Shown here one piece after another: positions 15,612 through 24,874 of a stretch of 64,000 nucleotides of DNA. Position numbers and translations under genes: made by a program. Numbering within the stretch: position 1 is the stretch's first letter; each line of letters opens with the position of its first letter. Under the pieces are notes generated by a model that was not told the DNA's origin, searched no databases, and worked only from the letters and a program-made list of their open reading frames with translations. The stretch covers positions 1-64,000 of IMG/VR virus record IMGVR_UViG_3300048592_001391; one strand, given 5' to 3'. This DNA comes from a virus.

Positions 15612-16893
15612 CGCAATCCTCCATATTCACATTGGCGCTATACTGCGCCACTAGCCCTTGTGTTCTATGCCACAGGTACGCCTCAGCGGCGCGTACCCCA
15701 CCGTCATACCCGTTGTCACTGTGCCACCTGTCCGCCGCCGAAAGGCTGGGCAACACGCGCACCCGTACCCCATTGGCTTCGTCGGTCGCCAGAAAAGAGA
15801 ACTCTCGCTTGCGGTGGAAGTGCCCAATGTGCCACTCCCGATACTGCGTAGCTGCCCAATCCTCCGGCCGTTCTGTTGCCATTTTTAGCGGCATGTTGCC
15901 CGGCTTCATCTGGTCTCCGTGGGCAAAGCCAATCAGGTTACGGCCGTATCGGTAATACTTGCGGCTTAGGGGACTGTTATCCACCGTCACCGTGTCGCAG
16001 TTGGCGTACCAATCTTCCAATGCCTCGCCCAAGAAGTAGGTTGTCTGCCGGTCATGATTGCCCGGCATCACCACCACATGCACCGGCGCAACGGCCGTCA
16101 ATCGGTCAATCGTCTGGCGCATCATCTGGCGCACAAGCCGGAAGTGCTGACGATGTGTGCCGTGCATGTCTTGGGGCGTACCCTTCGTGGTGGTGTGGAA
16201 GATGTTGTCGGCGTTGAACAGGTCATTGCCCATCACGAACAGGACTTGCTCCACTGCCTCATGCCTGGCTCTGCTGAGTAAGGTGTCTATGGCCCACTCA
16301 TACAGCCGTCGCGCTTCGGTCATGTCGTAAAACTCGCCTGTCTCTTCGTCCCATGCCCACTTGCCAAAGTGCAGATCGGGCACATTCAGTTCCAGCAGGT
16401 GCGCGTCTTGGGTGGTTACGGCCGTCTTGGGTGGCTTTGCAATGGTGTAACGGGGGGCAAACTGGCGCATCTCATGGCGTAAATCCTCAATCAGGTTGGT
16501 GGCTCGCGCTTCGATATTGGGGATGAGGATCGCCTTCACCTGAAACAGCGGCGTCACCTGAATGTCGCCGTCTATGTTTGCCCCCTGCTCCCACACATTC
16601 ACCGTGTAGCTCTTCACCTGCCACACCCGCAAATCCACCTGCGCCGCCTCTAGTAGCTGCTCCAGTGTCCGAATACGGGTAGATGTGCTGGTTGCTACGG
16701 CCGTATCCCCCTCCTCGGTAAACTCTACCTTGTGGCGGGGGGTTGGTTCTTGGTTCGGTTGCGGAGGCGCTTCGCTTCGGGCGGCGTTGGCCTCTTTCAG
16801 TCGGCGGTAGTCCGAAAGCCGCCCCCTTAACGAGGAGAACGGCACACCGGGAAACTCTGCTTGTATCTCATCCCAACTCTTGCCCTCAACCAC
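15604..16893 (-). CDS. Calcineurin-like metallophosphoesterase
   Basis: 429 residues from a GTG at 16893. Metal-binding motifs in order: VPDLHFG, VMGNDLFN, VVMPGNHDR and IGHFH, the five-block pattern of the calcineurin-like superfamily. The N-terminus is an HTH-like region (KSWDEIQAEFPGVPFSSLRG). The GTG has no ribosome site, while AAGGAGG stands 6 bases before an in-frame ATC at 16929, so the protein may start there (IAINKEKLYQLRVVEGK), completing the HTH. Substrate unknown; phage members of this family are often called DNA-repair or capsid-associated phosphatases. Confidence 0.85.
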   Translation of the reverse strand: MVEGKSWDEIQAEFPGVPFSSLRGRLSDYRRLKEANAARSEAPPQPNQEPTPRHKVEFTEEGDTAVATSTSTRIRTLEQLLEAAQVDLRVWQVKSYTVNVWEQGANIDGDIQVTPLFQVKAILIPNIEARATNLIEDLRHEMRQFAPRYTIAKPPKTAVTTQDAHLLELNVPDLHFGKWAWDEETGEFYDMTEARRLYEWAIDTLLSRARHEAVEQVLFVMGNDLFNADNIFHTTTKGTPQDMHGTHRQHFRLVRQMMRQTIDRLTAVAPVHVVVMPGNHDRQTTYFLGEALEDWYANCDTVTVDNSPLSRKYYRYGRNLIGFAHGDQMKPGNMPLKMATERPEDWAATQYREWHIGHFHRKREFSFLATDEANGVRVRVLPSLSAADRWHSDNGYDGGVRAAEAYLWHRTQGLVAQYSANVNMEDCDE

Positions 16894-16945
16894 ACGAAGT
16901 TGGTAGAGCTTTTCTTTGTTGATGGCGATACGCCACCTCCTTGCC

Positions 16946-17287
16946 TTACGGCACAGGGATACCGGCCAAATGGAACAGCAACGGCCGTGCTACAGAATCC
17001 ACCGCCAAAACCAGCACCATGATGAACAGCAGGGTCGGGATGGTCTTGGGGTTGTTCTTGATCAACCACAAGACCGACGGGCTTTCGTGGCCTACCCGCT
17101 CCAGCGCCTTGATGCGCTGATCCAACTCATTGACTGTTCGCGCCAACCCGGATGCGGTGTCATTGATCTGGCGTACCTCCTTGAGCGTTTCCGTGATTGC
17201 CGCCAATATCAGGCGGTCGGTCACGTCGCTCGGCACAGTGCCAGATTGGAGTAGTTGTTGCAGTTCGTCGTACACGCCATTGCTCAT
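16946..17287 (-). CDS. Coiled-coil protein with C-terminal membrane helix
   Basis: 113 residues. Residues 20-68 form a coiled coil (VRQINDTASGLARTVNELDQ), then KNNPKTIPTLLFIMVLVLAV with a membrane helix and a short outside tail. GGGGGAG precedes the ATG. Its position next to holin and lysin suggests a lysis or membrane-remodelling role; a second holin is possible. Confidence 0.7.
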   Translation of the reverse strand: MSNGVYDELQQLLQSGTVPSDVTDRLILAAITETLKEVRQINDTASGLARTVNELDQRIKALERVGHESPSVLWLIKNNPKTIPTLLFIMVLVLAVDSVARPLLFHLAGIPVP

Positions 17288-17299
17288 GCGTGGCTCCCC

Positions 17300-17672
17300 C
17301 TATTTCTCTGCGTATGGGATGAAGATGAATACGGCCGTACCCGTGGGCGGCGGTGTGCCTGTTGGCTCTTTGGTCGGCGGTGGTGTCATCGAAGGCCAGA
17401 ATGTCGTCGGCGGTATGTCACTGGTCGCCGTCTCGGTCGGCTGCTTTGTGGGCGGCGGCGTCATACTCGGCCAAAAGGTTGTCGGGGGTATCTCACTCGT
17501 AGCTGTCTCGGTGGACTGCTTGGTAGGCGGCGGCGTCATCGAAGGCCAAAAGGTGGTAGGCGGAATGTCCTCCCCCGCCAGCGCATCACCCATACTGCCA
17601 AAGGTCAGCAGTACGGCCGTAATCAGCAGCACCCCAAAGAACAAAATCCCAATGCGTATCTTGGTACTCATG
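17300..17672 (-). CDS. Exported Pro/Thr-rich repeat protein
   Basis: 123 residues; AAGGA precedes the ATG at 17672. The N-terminal signal/membrane helix (IGILFFGVLLITAVLLTF) is followed by three tandem 25-residue units of the type DIPPTTFWPSMTPPPTK and a Pro/Thr tail. Such rod-like extracellular stretches occur in spanins and cell-wall-crossing proteins. It is first in the lysis unit after a terminator and a GTTCC repeat. Confidence 0.7.
17355..17570 (-). repeat. Three tandem 75-bp coding repeats
   Basis: In-frame direct repeats coding for 25-residue Pro/Thr-rich units, the last one truncated. Copy number probably changes by slippage or recombination. Confidence 0.85.
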
Positions 17673-17700
17673 CCAATTCCTTCCCGTATCTTCACATATT

Positions 17701-17715
17701 GGAACAATACGGAAC
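17701..17715 (-). promoter_or_regulatory. GTTCC-N5-GTTCC element before lysis genes
   Basis: Two GTTCC units exactly 10 bases apart (minus strand), just after the terminator at 17728-17753 and 28 bases before the start of the Pro/Thr repeat gene. Confidence 0.75.
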
Positions 17716-17727
17716 AATAACGATTCT

Positions 17728-17753
17728 AAAAAACAGGGCCATTGCTGACCCTG
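17728..17753 (-). terminator. Intrinsic terminator after tail genes
   Basis: Minus strand CAGGGTC/GGCCCTG 7-bp stem (one G-T pair), loop AGCAAT, followed by TTTTTT. It lies 10 bases after the stop at 17763 and separates the tail from the lysis unit. Confidence 0.85.
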
Positions 17754-17762
17754 CCTCTACCA

Positions 17763-18071
17763 TTAACTCGCGGCGGCAAACTGCGATTCGCGCACCGTGA
17801 AGAATGTCTCATCGGCTACGCTGGCTGCACCTGCATCACCCTCCCACCGATAATACCATATTCCGGCCGTATCTGGTGTAAGATCAACGTGATAGTTCCC
17901 GGCGCTGTCCCGCACTACCTCAGCATCTGTGCCGTAGGTGTAGCTGGTCTCAGCCACACTCGCCGTCTTGTATCGGAAGATCACCACGTCCGGGTCTACG
18001 GCCGTCCCATCCTCATCCGTAAATGCGTAGGCGCATCGCACGGTGTCGCCAATATCGTAGGTATTTGCCAT
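17763..18071 (-). CDS. Small beta-rich tail-associated protein
   Basis: 102 residues from MANTYDIGD with GGAGA before the ATG at 18071; the longer frame is not translated. Ig-like pattern: GDTVRCAYAFTDEDG, VVIFRYKT, GNYHVDLTPDTAGIWYYRWE. Similar single-domain proteins occur beside phage fibre genes. Its ATG overlaps the previous gene's stop (TAATG). Confidence 0.7.
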   Translation of the reverse strand: MANTYDIGDTVRCAYAFTDEDGTAVDPDVVIFRYKTASVAETSYTYGTDAEVVRDSAGNYHVDLTPDTAGIWYYRWEGDAGAASVADETFFTVRESQFAAAS

Positions 18072-18247
18072 TAGCAATCTCCATCGCCAGTTTCGCTGGC
18101 TGTGCCGGTTATTACGGCCGTGTCGGTCATTGCCCCGGTCAGTACGGCCGTGTCGCTGGGGCAACCAAACAGCATGAGTGGTGTTCGCTGGTCGCGCCAA
18201 AACCGCGCCAGCCAGAACCGCGCCGAGAAGAATCCGCTCTTAAACAT
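18071..18247 (-). CDS. Small phage protein (58 aa) between fibre and Ig-like genes
   Basis: ORF too short for most gene tracks: starts MFKSGFFSARFWLARFW, then Thr/Ala-rich, ends GDGDC. The aromatic N-terminus of this type is common in small proteins beside phage tail-fibre genes. The ATG overlaps the upstream stop region (ATGTTTAA) and the stop overlaps the next ATG (TAATG), so coupled translation supports it. Two ACGGCCGT copies inside give its two Thr-Ala-Val triplets. Confidence 0.6.
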   Translation of the reverse strand: MFKSGFFSARFWLARFWRDQRTPLMLFGCPSDTAVLTGAMTDTAVITGTASETGDGDC

Positions 18248-19652
18248 TGTGCGTTACGGCCGTGCGGTTGCCGCTCCCATCTACAGTCGCCGTAATCCGG
18301 TCTGCACTGTCGTCCATGCTGCGGATGGTGTTCGTCACCGTCGCCGCCCCACTGAGCTTGCCAGCTACGGCCGCGCCAATGAGTTGCAATGTCTGTTGCA
18401 GCGTGTAGCCCGTCTCAATGGTCAGCGCCGCGACAGCATCGGCAATGTCAGCAGGTACGGCAATGTTGTCTACGGCCGTGTCTAGTGCCGCGCCGGTGGT
18501 TCCGGCCGTCAGATGGTCGGCTAGGGCTTCGTCCCACACCGCGTCGGCAATTGGCGCGGTAATGTTCGTGGCGGCGCTCAGGGTTCGGGTGACGGCCGTC
18601 CAGATGGCATTAGCAATCTGGGCAATGGTGTCGGTGTCAACCTCACCGTCCAAGTCAATCGTAAAGCCGGTTCCTGTGGTAGAGACCTCGATACCCTTGC
18701 CCGTGGCGTGGGCATTGGTGATGGACACGGCGGGATCGCTCGAATTAACGTCAATGTCTACACGGCCGTTGATGTCAACGGCTGGCTGACTGCTAAATGC
18801 CGGGATTACCTGAATCCCCGCATTATTTCCGATTATCTGAATCCCATATCCGCCAGACAGCTTTAGCGCAGCCGCGGAATCGTCATTTAGGAGCTGAACG
18901 GCTGGGCCTCGATAAGTCTCTACTGACAACCCTATGCCAGTTGCGGAAGGGTTCAGGATATAGGCGGCTGGTGCAAGCCCATCATTTTCGATATGCAGCG
19001 CTGCATCTGTACCAGAATTATTATGCACCACCAGCCGCCCCAAGCTCAGCGTCCCCCCGCCTGTGCCGTCCAGCATGGTCTCCAGATTGTCGGCGGCGGC
19101 GGCATCACCAGAGACTGCCCCCACATTGGAATCAATCCTGCCACCAACCAGCGCCGCAGGTATCCGGCTCTGGATGTCCTGAGTGTCGGCTTCTATGGCA
19201 CTAGCGGTGGTCTGGCTGGCTCTGGCATCAAGGATAAGGTCGAGCCGCCCCCCATCTGTCCAATCGGTTTGCAATTCGGCCGTGTCCAACACAATGGTAT
19301 CCACCACCCCATCTACCGTTGCAATATCCGCCGCTATGCTTGCGCCCGCTGGTGCCCCCAACCGTGCGAACCCATCACCAGTTTGGGGGAATGTGGTGTA
19401 AACCTGAACCGTTTGGGTAATGGCACTGGAATTTGTGAAGGTGAATGCAATGTGATCATAGTTGGTTTCGGCTTGGGTGGGTACATAGCTCCAACACCCT
19501 TGCCCTTCGTGTGTGACAGTCCCGCTTCCGCTTGCTTGCGTGCCCCCATCCCCTAGCACGTAGACTGTGGTTGTCCCTGACGTGACCGCAGTCCCGTCAG
19601 CTAGTGCGTTCAGTTGTGCGACTATCACCTGTCCTGACGTGTTCTTTTTCAT
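18240..19652 (-). CDS. Tail fibre-like/receptor-binding structural protein
   Basis: 470 residues. N-terminal beta domain (residues 1-90), a segment LDTAELQTDWTDGGRLDLIL common in phage tail and baseplate-associated proteins, a middle of short beta repeats (residues 190-340, typical of a trimeric shaft), then IADAVWDEALADHLTAGTTG, another recurrent phage-tail signature. GGAG precedes the ATG, which overlaps the LamG stop. Probably the distal fibre. Bases 18770-20510 have no ACGGCCGT, so its N-terminal coding half and the LamG gene look recently acquired. Confidence 0.75.
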   Translation of the reverse strand: MKKNTSGQVIVAQLNALADGTAVTSGTTTVYVLGDGGTQASGSGTVTHEGQGCWSYVPTQAETNYDHIAFTFTNSSAITQTVQVYTTFPQTGDGFARLGAPAGASIAADIATVDGVVDTIVLDTAELQTDWTDGGRLDLILDARASQTTASAIEADTQDIQSRIPAALVGGRIDSNVGAVSGDAAAADNLETMLDGTGGGTLSLGRLVVHNNSGTDAALHIENDGLAPAAYILNPSATGIGLSVETYRGPAVQLLNDDSAAALKLSGGYGIQIIGNNAGIQVIPAFSSQPAVDINGRVDIDVNSSDPAVSITNAHATGKGIEVSTTGTGFTIDLDGEVDTDTIAQIANAIWTAVTRTLSAATNITAPIADAVWDEALADHLTAGTTGAALDTAVDNIAVPADIADAVAALTIETGYTLQQTLQLIGAAVAGKLSGAATVTNTIRSMDDSADRITATVDGSGNRTAVTHNV

Positions 19653-20380
19653 TAGTCAACTCCTACTAAAACCGTGCTCTTGCTTGCCCAGAAAGGAGAG
19701 AACCCCCCCGTGGCAATTCCGGCCGCGTAAAGCGCCGCCACCTGCGCCGCAGACAGCGCATAATCGAATAATGCTGGCTCGTCCAGGATTCCGGGAAACT
19801 GGTTCGCGCCCCCATTGTTGTAGGCCATGAATGTGCAACGGACTGAGGAACTGCTGCCGGTGGCTGCGGGCAGAGCTATCGAGGAAATCTGCGCCCCGTC
19901 CCGGTAATAACGAAATTGGCTGGTAGCCGTGTCCCAGGTGACCACAACGAATCCGCTCGTCCATTCTGTGCCCCCAAAGTATTTGTTGACCACCCCGTTC
20001 GCATTTGCGAATTGAATCGTCAAAAACCCCGTGCTGCTGCCCTTTCGCACATGAACGGTGTTGTCGCCCCCCGCATCTCCAAGAAACCACAGATACCGTG
20101 TGCCGGTACCGGAAAATGAAACGCTGCTTACCCAAAACGCGACACTCCCATGGTTCATGATATTGGCCGTGTCCGCCGCCGTGATTAAGGATTCGGGAGC
20201 GTAAAATGTGGCCCCGGGCGAGAGAACACTGAGTTGGTCACTGCCCTGTACCCCCCCCGAAACAAACGTCCCGCCGACATTTACCCCTGTGTGCCCGTTC
20301 CCGCTTTCGTCGTCTAAACTGCTATCAAGCCGCCAATACGCCAGGGGAGACAGCGCCAATACATCGCTTTCGTAACTCAT
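19652..20380 (-). CDS. LamG/concanavalin-like tail protein
   Basis: 242 residues with LamG features: PLAYWRLDSSLDDESGNGH at the N-terminus, GSVAFWV, FVVVTWDTATSQFRYYRDG and ILDEPALFDYALSAAQVAAL. This jelly-roll fold binds glycans; here it probably helps cell attachment. GAGGATGAG lies before the ATG. The gene is entirely free of the iterated palindrome. Confidence 0.85.
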   Translation of the reverse strand: MSYESDVLALSPLAYWRLDSSLDDESGNGHTGVNVGGTFVSGGVQGSDQLSVLSPGATFYAPESLITAADTANIMNHGSVAFWVSSVSFSGTGTRYLWFLGDAGGDNTVHVRKGSSTGFLTIQFANANGVVNKYFGGTEWTSGFVVVTWDTATSQFRYYRDGAQISSIALPAATGSSSSVRCTFMAYNNGGANQFPGILDEPALFDYALSAAQVAALYAAGIATGGFSPFWASKSTVLVGVD

Positions 20381-20431
20381 TGCCTCATCCTCTCTATAAT
20401 TGCCACTTTCCTTGCTCCTTGCCCAATGGGC

Positions 20432-22396
20432 TTAATTCAGCAGCGCCATAAAATCAGGCGCTCCCAAACTAATCGTACAAATCTCATCCTGATACTGCGT
20501 GTGTGTCACAACGGCCGTAAACCCATCACCCAACACATCATCCAAAAAGCTCTCCACCCGCAAGCGGTTCCCCGCCTGAATGTTGGCAGTCGGTATCTCC
20601 TGCCCTGCCCCCTTGCCCCGAATAAAGCCCATCACCCGAATGGGTGAGGTAATGGAGACCAGCGGGTCTTTGTGCGCCGCCAGATAGCTACGGCCGTAAC
20701 TCACGGCCGTAGCCGAAAGCCCCTGCCCAATATCCAGTGGCGCCGCTACGTGCCGCTCCCCATACAGCGTAATACTCGTCGTGTCCTTCAGGTTCGCGTC
20801 GTCGTCGGGCGTCATCACTCGCGTACGGCCGTCCTCATCCTGGTACGTCACCACCACCCAATTGACAATCCGGTCATAGTCCACCTGAATCTCCACTGGC
20901 CCCAACAGGTTGTCATCGTCCAGGCGCAGCGCGTAGTCGTAGTCCGTCAGCGCCGGGTACTGAGCAATCTGCAACACCGGACGGCCGTTTGCCGTACTCC
21001 CGGATTCGCTGTGCAGCAGACGGCCGTACCAGGCGTTGTAGCTGCTGTCGCCATAGTCCAGCACCCGCGTCAGGACGGACGCCCAATTCTCGAAGCCATC
21101 CGTGATGAACGGCACAACTGCCAGCGTGTTGCTCCCCAAATATTGGGCATCACTACTTAGCACCCCGCTCAGGTTGTCAATCGCGTCCTGGGCTACGGCC
21201 GTAGGCGTAATGTTGCCCGTCTCGGAGTAGACCATCATGCTGCTCACCTGACCGTACACAGTGCCGTTACCGTGCCCGCGCTGTCTGGCCAGGCTCAAGA
21301 ACTCCACGTAAAGCGCCTGTCTCGGCGTCACCAATGTGTGGTCTACGCTCCCCGTCCCGCTGGCCGTCACGCTCCACAATGTCGTGTTGCCCGTCCGGTC
21401 ACGCAGTCGCAAGCTCCACGTCTGCAACTCGCCCACCGAAGCGCCAATGATCACCACATTGGCCGTCAACGAAGAAGAAGGTGTCATGCGTACCCAGTGC
21501 ATACGCTGGCCCCCTATCGAGGTTTCCTCGTCCCAATCATCGGGAATCGTCCAGCTCATGTCGCCGTCTCGCGCCCATGTGCGCCCCGCCGAAGCCGTCC
21601 CATCTGTCACCGTCAGACTGACCCAGTTCGTGCCATCGAAATACTGCACAGTCATCGTTGCCGCTACGGAGTTCACCGTGCCGCCAAAGTCAAATCGCAC
21701 AAGCGAGTACGGCCGTCGCGCCCCAATGTAGAAGTATTGCCCAGCTACCAAACTCACCGTTTGGGTGGTCGTTGTCAGCCCGTCAATGATGTTGTCCAAA
21801 TCCGTCAGCGCATTGTTCTGGCAACCAGCAGGCAACCAAACGGCCGTCTCGGCAAAGTCGTAGTTGAAGGTGATCCGCTTAATCGTCTCGCCGGTAGGCA
21901 TCGTGTAGCTCAGCGCCCCTACCGTTGTCGCGTCCGGGTACTCCTCATCCGTAGGCGTGAAGCGCATCCGGTTCGTGCGGTCAATGCGGATCGAATCGAG
22001 GGTGGTCGTCGTGTCAATGCGCCACACATCGTCACTCATCCGGTTGTCCGCCCACCGCTTGTCAATCGTGCGCTTGCTTAGGATGCTGCCCCAATAGCCT
22101 ACGGCCGTTAGCGTGTTGCCTTCCATGCTGTTGCTAATGGCGTAGCCCACAAATGAAATCTCGCCCTCCCACACCACATCAGAGCCATTCCACACCACAA
22201 TCCGGTCGCCGCCCCGCCATACCGGGGGCAGTGTCACGTTGCGCGGAACAAACATCTGTAAACTGCCATACAGCCCACCGGGGAAGAAGGTCTCGAACCG
22301 TTCTATCTGCGCGTACTCCAACTCTCCGCTCAGGTCAGGGCGAGGGGTTGTGCTACGGCCGTTGAAAATCTGCACCGTCAGGCTGTTGTAGCGCAT
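20432..22396 (-). CDS. Large tail-tip / baseplate hub-like protein
   Basis: 654 residues starting MRYNSLTVQIFNG; GGGGAGG lies before the ATG at 22396, which overlaps the preceding stop (TAATG). The N-terminal 130 residues resemble a hub scaffold (WRGGDRIVVWNGSDVVWEGE), with an inserted beta-sandwich at about 195-330 (YFYIGARRPYSLVRFDFGG) and a C-terminal portion (VDYDRIVNWVVVTYQDEDG ... RLRVESFLDDV) of the kind seen in siphovirus tail-associated proteins after Dit. Likely central in the adsorption apparatus. Confidence 0.75.
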   Translation of the reverse strand: MRYNSLTVQIFNGRSTTPRPDLSGELEYAQIERFETFFPGGLYGSLQMFVPRNVTLPPVWRGGDRIVVWNGSDVVWEGEISFVGYAISNSMEGNTLTAVGYWGSILSKRTIDKRWADNRMSDDVWRIDTTTTLDSIRIDRTNRMRFTPTDEEYPDATTVGALSYTMPTGETIKRITFNYDFAETAVWLPAGCQNNALTDLDNIIDGLTTTTQTVSLVAGQYFYIGARRPYSLVRFDFGGTVNSVAATMTVQYFDGTNWVSLTVTDGTASAGRTWARDGDMSWTIPDDWDEETSIGGQRMHWVRMTPSSSLTANVVIIGASVGELQTWSLRLRDRTGNTTLWSVTASGTGSVDHTLVTPRQALYVEFLSLARQRGHGNGTVYGQVSSMMVYSETGNITPTAVAQDAIDNLSGVLSSDAQYLGSNTLAVVPFITDGFENWASVLTRVLDYGDSSYNAWYGRLLHSESGSTANGRPVLQIAQYPALTDYDYALRLDDDNLLGPVEIQVDYDRIVNWVVVTYQDEDGRTRVMTPDDDANLKDTTSITLYGERHVAAPLDIGQGLSATAVSYGRSYLAAHKDPLVSITSPIRVMGFIRGKGAGQEIPTANIQAGNRLRVESFLDDVLGDGFTAVVTHTQYQDEICTISLGAPDFMALLN

Positions 22397-24873
22397 TAGA
22401 GGCCTCCCCATCGTGGCGTCACGGTCACTGTCATCGTGGCCTCGTTGTCAATGTCGTCTTCTGGCCCATACAGCACCCACACATAGTTAAAGCCCGGCAC
22501 AAGCTCAGCCTTGTCGCCCAACACTTGGTATGGGTCAGTTTGTATCCCGGTTGTTGGGCTTTTGGTGTAAGCACGGCCGTTCTCAATGACCACCGTGCCG
22601 CCGACAACTCCGCCAGGGGTGCGCAGTTCCATCAACTCGCCATTGGGTGTAAACACGTAGTCAATGTCCAATGACTGCCCGGGGGCCGTGTAACCGCCCA
22701 ATCCCGCACCTATAGACGCAAGATCGGCAATGTAGTTCTGGATCGAGATGCTTCCCACATAAAACAATCGCCAGCTAGTTGTAACGGACAATGCGCGTTG
22801 TGAACCGTAGACGCTCTCTCCGCCCGTCGCTCCCATTGGTGCCGCATACAATGTGTAAGCCCCGGATGTCCCCTTGATCCGCACGAACACATGGATACGA
22901 CCAACCGCCAAATCTGGCCGATACGATCCGACGCCAGCAATCGTATCCATGCTCGTTGTTGTTACCGTTGTGATGTATTCGCCACCACTCGCATTGGCAT
23001 CAGCAAAGAAATTGTAGTCCGAATACCATTGCGGCGTTGCTCCGCCTGGTCTCACCACATTACTTGGAAATGTCAGGTGAACCCGCGCCAGATACATCCT
23101 TGTCGGGTTGCTGGTCGTCACATCCGTCTCAATCTCATACCGCGTCAGTGCATCCACATCCCCCGGTATGCTCCCGGCAATCGCCCAATTCTGGTGGGTG
23201 GTGTCGTCACATCCCTCAATCACCCCGTCGCCACCCCGCGTCAGCAGGTACGGCGGCGGGCATAGCCCCATACGGAAATCATCAATCTCAATCGCCGCAG
23301 CCACGGCCGTATAATCGGCCGTCACCTGCGTAGCATCCAACTCCTCGTCAAATATCGCCATGTCCAGAAAGGCGAAGTTGCCGCACGTAGTCACTGCCCC
23401 CGTGTGGTCTGTGCCAATGTACAAGTCGCCCACGTACTCAATCGGCGTGTCATTTGTGGTGATTGTCAGCGCCCCGTCTATGTACACCTTCGTTGCCGCC
23501 GCCGACCACACCACATGGGCTACAATCACGTCGCCCACGGTAAAAGCGGCGGCGGCATTCGTATCCGCTCCCCCTACCGTCAACTGCCAGTTCCCCGCAT
23601 TGAAGCGCAGGCGCAATGTCACCCCGCTACCGTCATACGATTCAAATACCACCGGCAGCGTCACCCCACCCAGGTTGTAATTCGCCTCAGTCGCCGCTAC
23701 GCGGAACACGTAGCGCATAGCCCCTTCCCCCGGATTCAACACGCTCACGGGCAATTTCAGTTGCCCTGTTGTACGGGCAGATGAGCTATCGTTGTAGCCA
23801 CTGCTCCACGCCGAATCAATCATGTCTCCGTAGCACAGGGAAGACGGGAAGTAGCCCAACTCCAACTGCACCCCGTCAATATGCACCCGCACAGCAGGCG
23901 GAACCAGCACCCCGAAGTTGCTCCCCACACTTAACCCGGTAGCAAATGCCGCCCACACCCGATACCAGCCATTGCCCACCGATTCATACACGGCCGCCAA
24001 CACGGTCGGGTTGCCCACGTTGTCCTCAACAAATGGCTCCACTATCAAACTCGTCACCGCCCCACCATCCGGCAGCTTGGCATAGAAGGAGATCACATAG
24101 TCCGTGCCCAACAGCGTAGGCGACTGGTAAAACCAATGGTCTGTCGTGTCCACATTCGTCAGCGACACGGCCGTATCGCCAAACAGCACATAGTCCGGGT
24201 TGCGGGTGCTGGACGCAACCAGCTTGGAACTGGATGCTGTCCAGTCGTTGTCAAAGTCGGTCGCATGCCCAAATACCGGGTTGGTAATCAGGTTGGTCGT
24301 CCCCCGCGCCACAATCACCCCCCGGCTTGCCGCGTCTGTTGTGCCTACCGTGTCTTCCAGAATCCCGTAACGGCCGTCAGCCAACCGCTGTGGCTGGCCC
24401 AACGCAAACGGCCGTAGGGTGCAAGAAATCATCACCAGTTCCAGTCGGTTGCGTATCGTGCCAATACCCCATTGGGCATCCGCCTGAAACGGTTGGGCAT
24501 GAACAATCTCAAAGCGGCGCGTCGCCCCTGTCTGTCCCCAGGTTGGCTCTACCGTCAACGGCGAATCTGCATACTCGAAGTACAGCGGCGTGTTCCCCTG
24601 CCCCGCCAGCAGCAGGAAGCGTTGTAGCCGGTTCTTTGCCGACTGCATCTCTGCCCGTGATACCCCCCGTACCTGAATGGGCAGGGCATAGCCTGCATTG
24701 CTGCTGCGCTGGTCGAACTTGCGCCCACCACTATACCGGTCACGCATCCCCCCACTGGTCATCAATGGCTCCAGTACGGCCGTAGGTGGCACAAAGCTCT
24801 CATCCAGCCGGTAATTGCCTGTTGTCAGGTCAAGGTACTTATCTGCGTAGCTAAATCTCGCAATAACAGTCAT
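22396..24873 (-). CDS. Distal-tail-like protein with carbohydrate-binding and LamG domains
   Basis: 825 residues, next gene after the tape measure. Residues 1-160 resemble a distal tail protein N-domain (GYALPIQVRGVSRAEMQSAK, FLLLAGQGNTPLYFEYADSP). Residues 195-350 look like a CBM (ISFYAKLPDG, GNGWYRVWAAF, IDGVQLELG). Residues 380-540 are LamG-like (VIVAHVVWSAAATKVYIDG, FAFLDMAIFDEELDATQV). The C-terminus is another beta domain. Suggests a tail tip that binds surface glycans. Confidence 0.8.
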   Translation of the reverse strand: MTVIARFSYADKYLDLTTGNYRLDESFVPPTAVLEPLMTSGGMRDRYSGGRKFDQRSSNAGYALPIQVRGVSRAEMQSAKNRLQRFLLLAGQGNTPLYFEYADSPLTVEPTWGQTGATRRFEIVHAQPFQADAQWGIGTIRNRLELVMISCTLRPFALGQPQRLADGRYGILEDTVGTTDAASRGVIVARGTTNLITNPVFGHATDFDNDWTASSSKLVASSTRNPDYVLFGDTAVSLTNVDTTDHWFYQSPTLLGTDYVISFYAKLPDGGAVTSLIVEPFVEDNVGNPTVLAAVYESVGNGWYRVWAAFATGLSVGSNFGVLVPPAVRVHIDGVQLELGYFPSSLCYGDMIDSAWSSGYNDSSSARTTGQLKLPVSVLNPGEGAMRYVFRVAATEANYNLGGVTLPVVFESYDGSGVTLRLRFNAGNWQLTVGGADTNAAAAFTVGDVIVAHVVWSAAATKVYIDGALTITTNDTPIEYVGDLYIGTDHTGAVTTCGNFAFLDMAIFDEELDATQVTADYTAVAAAIEIDDFRMGLCPPPYLLTRGGDGVIEGCDDTTHQNWAIAGSIPGDVDALTRYEIETDVTTSNPTRMYLARVHLTFPSNVVRPGGATPQWYSDYNFFADANASGGEYITTVTTTSMDTIAGVGSYRPDLAVGRIHVFVRIKGTSGAYTLYAAPMGATGGESVYGSQRALSVTTSWRLFYVGSISIQNYIADLASIGAGLGGYTAPGQSLDIDYVFTPNGELMELRTPGGVVGGTVVIENGRAYTKSPTTGIQTDPYQVLGDKAELVPGFNYVWVLYGPEDDIDNEATMTVTVTPRWGGL

Positions 24874-24874
24874 C

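Noticed and set aside
17355-17570. The 75-bp repeats as a possible origin or CRISPR-like array
   Set aside because: They are in-frame coding repeats with only three copies and give a regular Pro/Thr protein motif.
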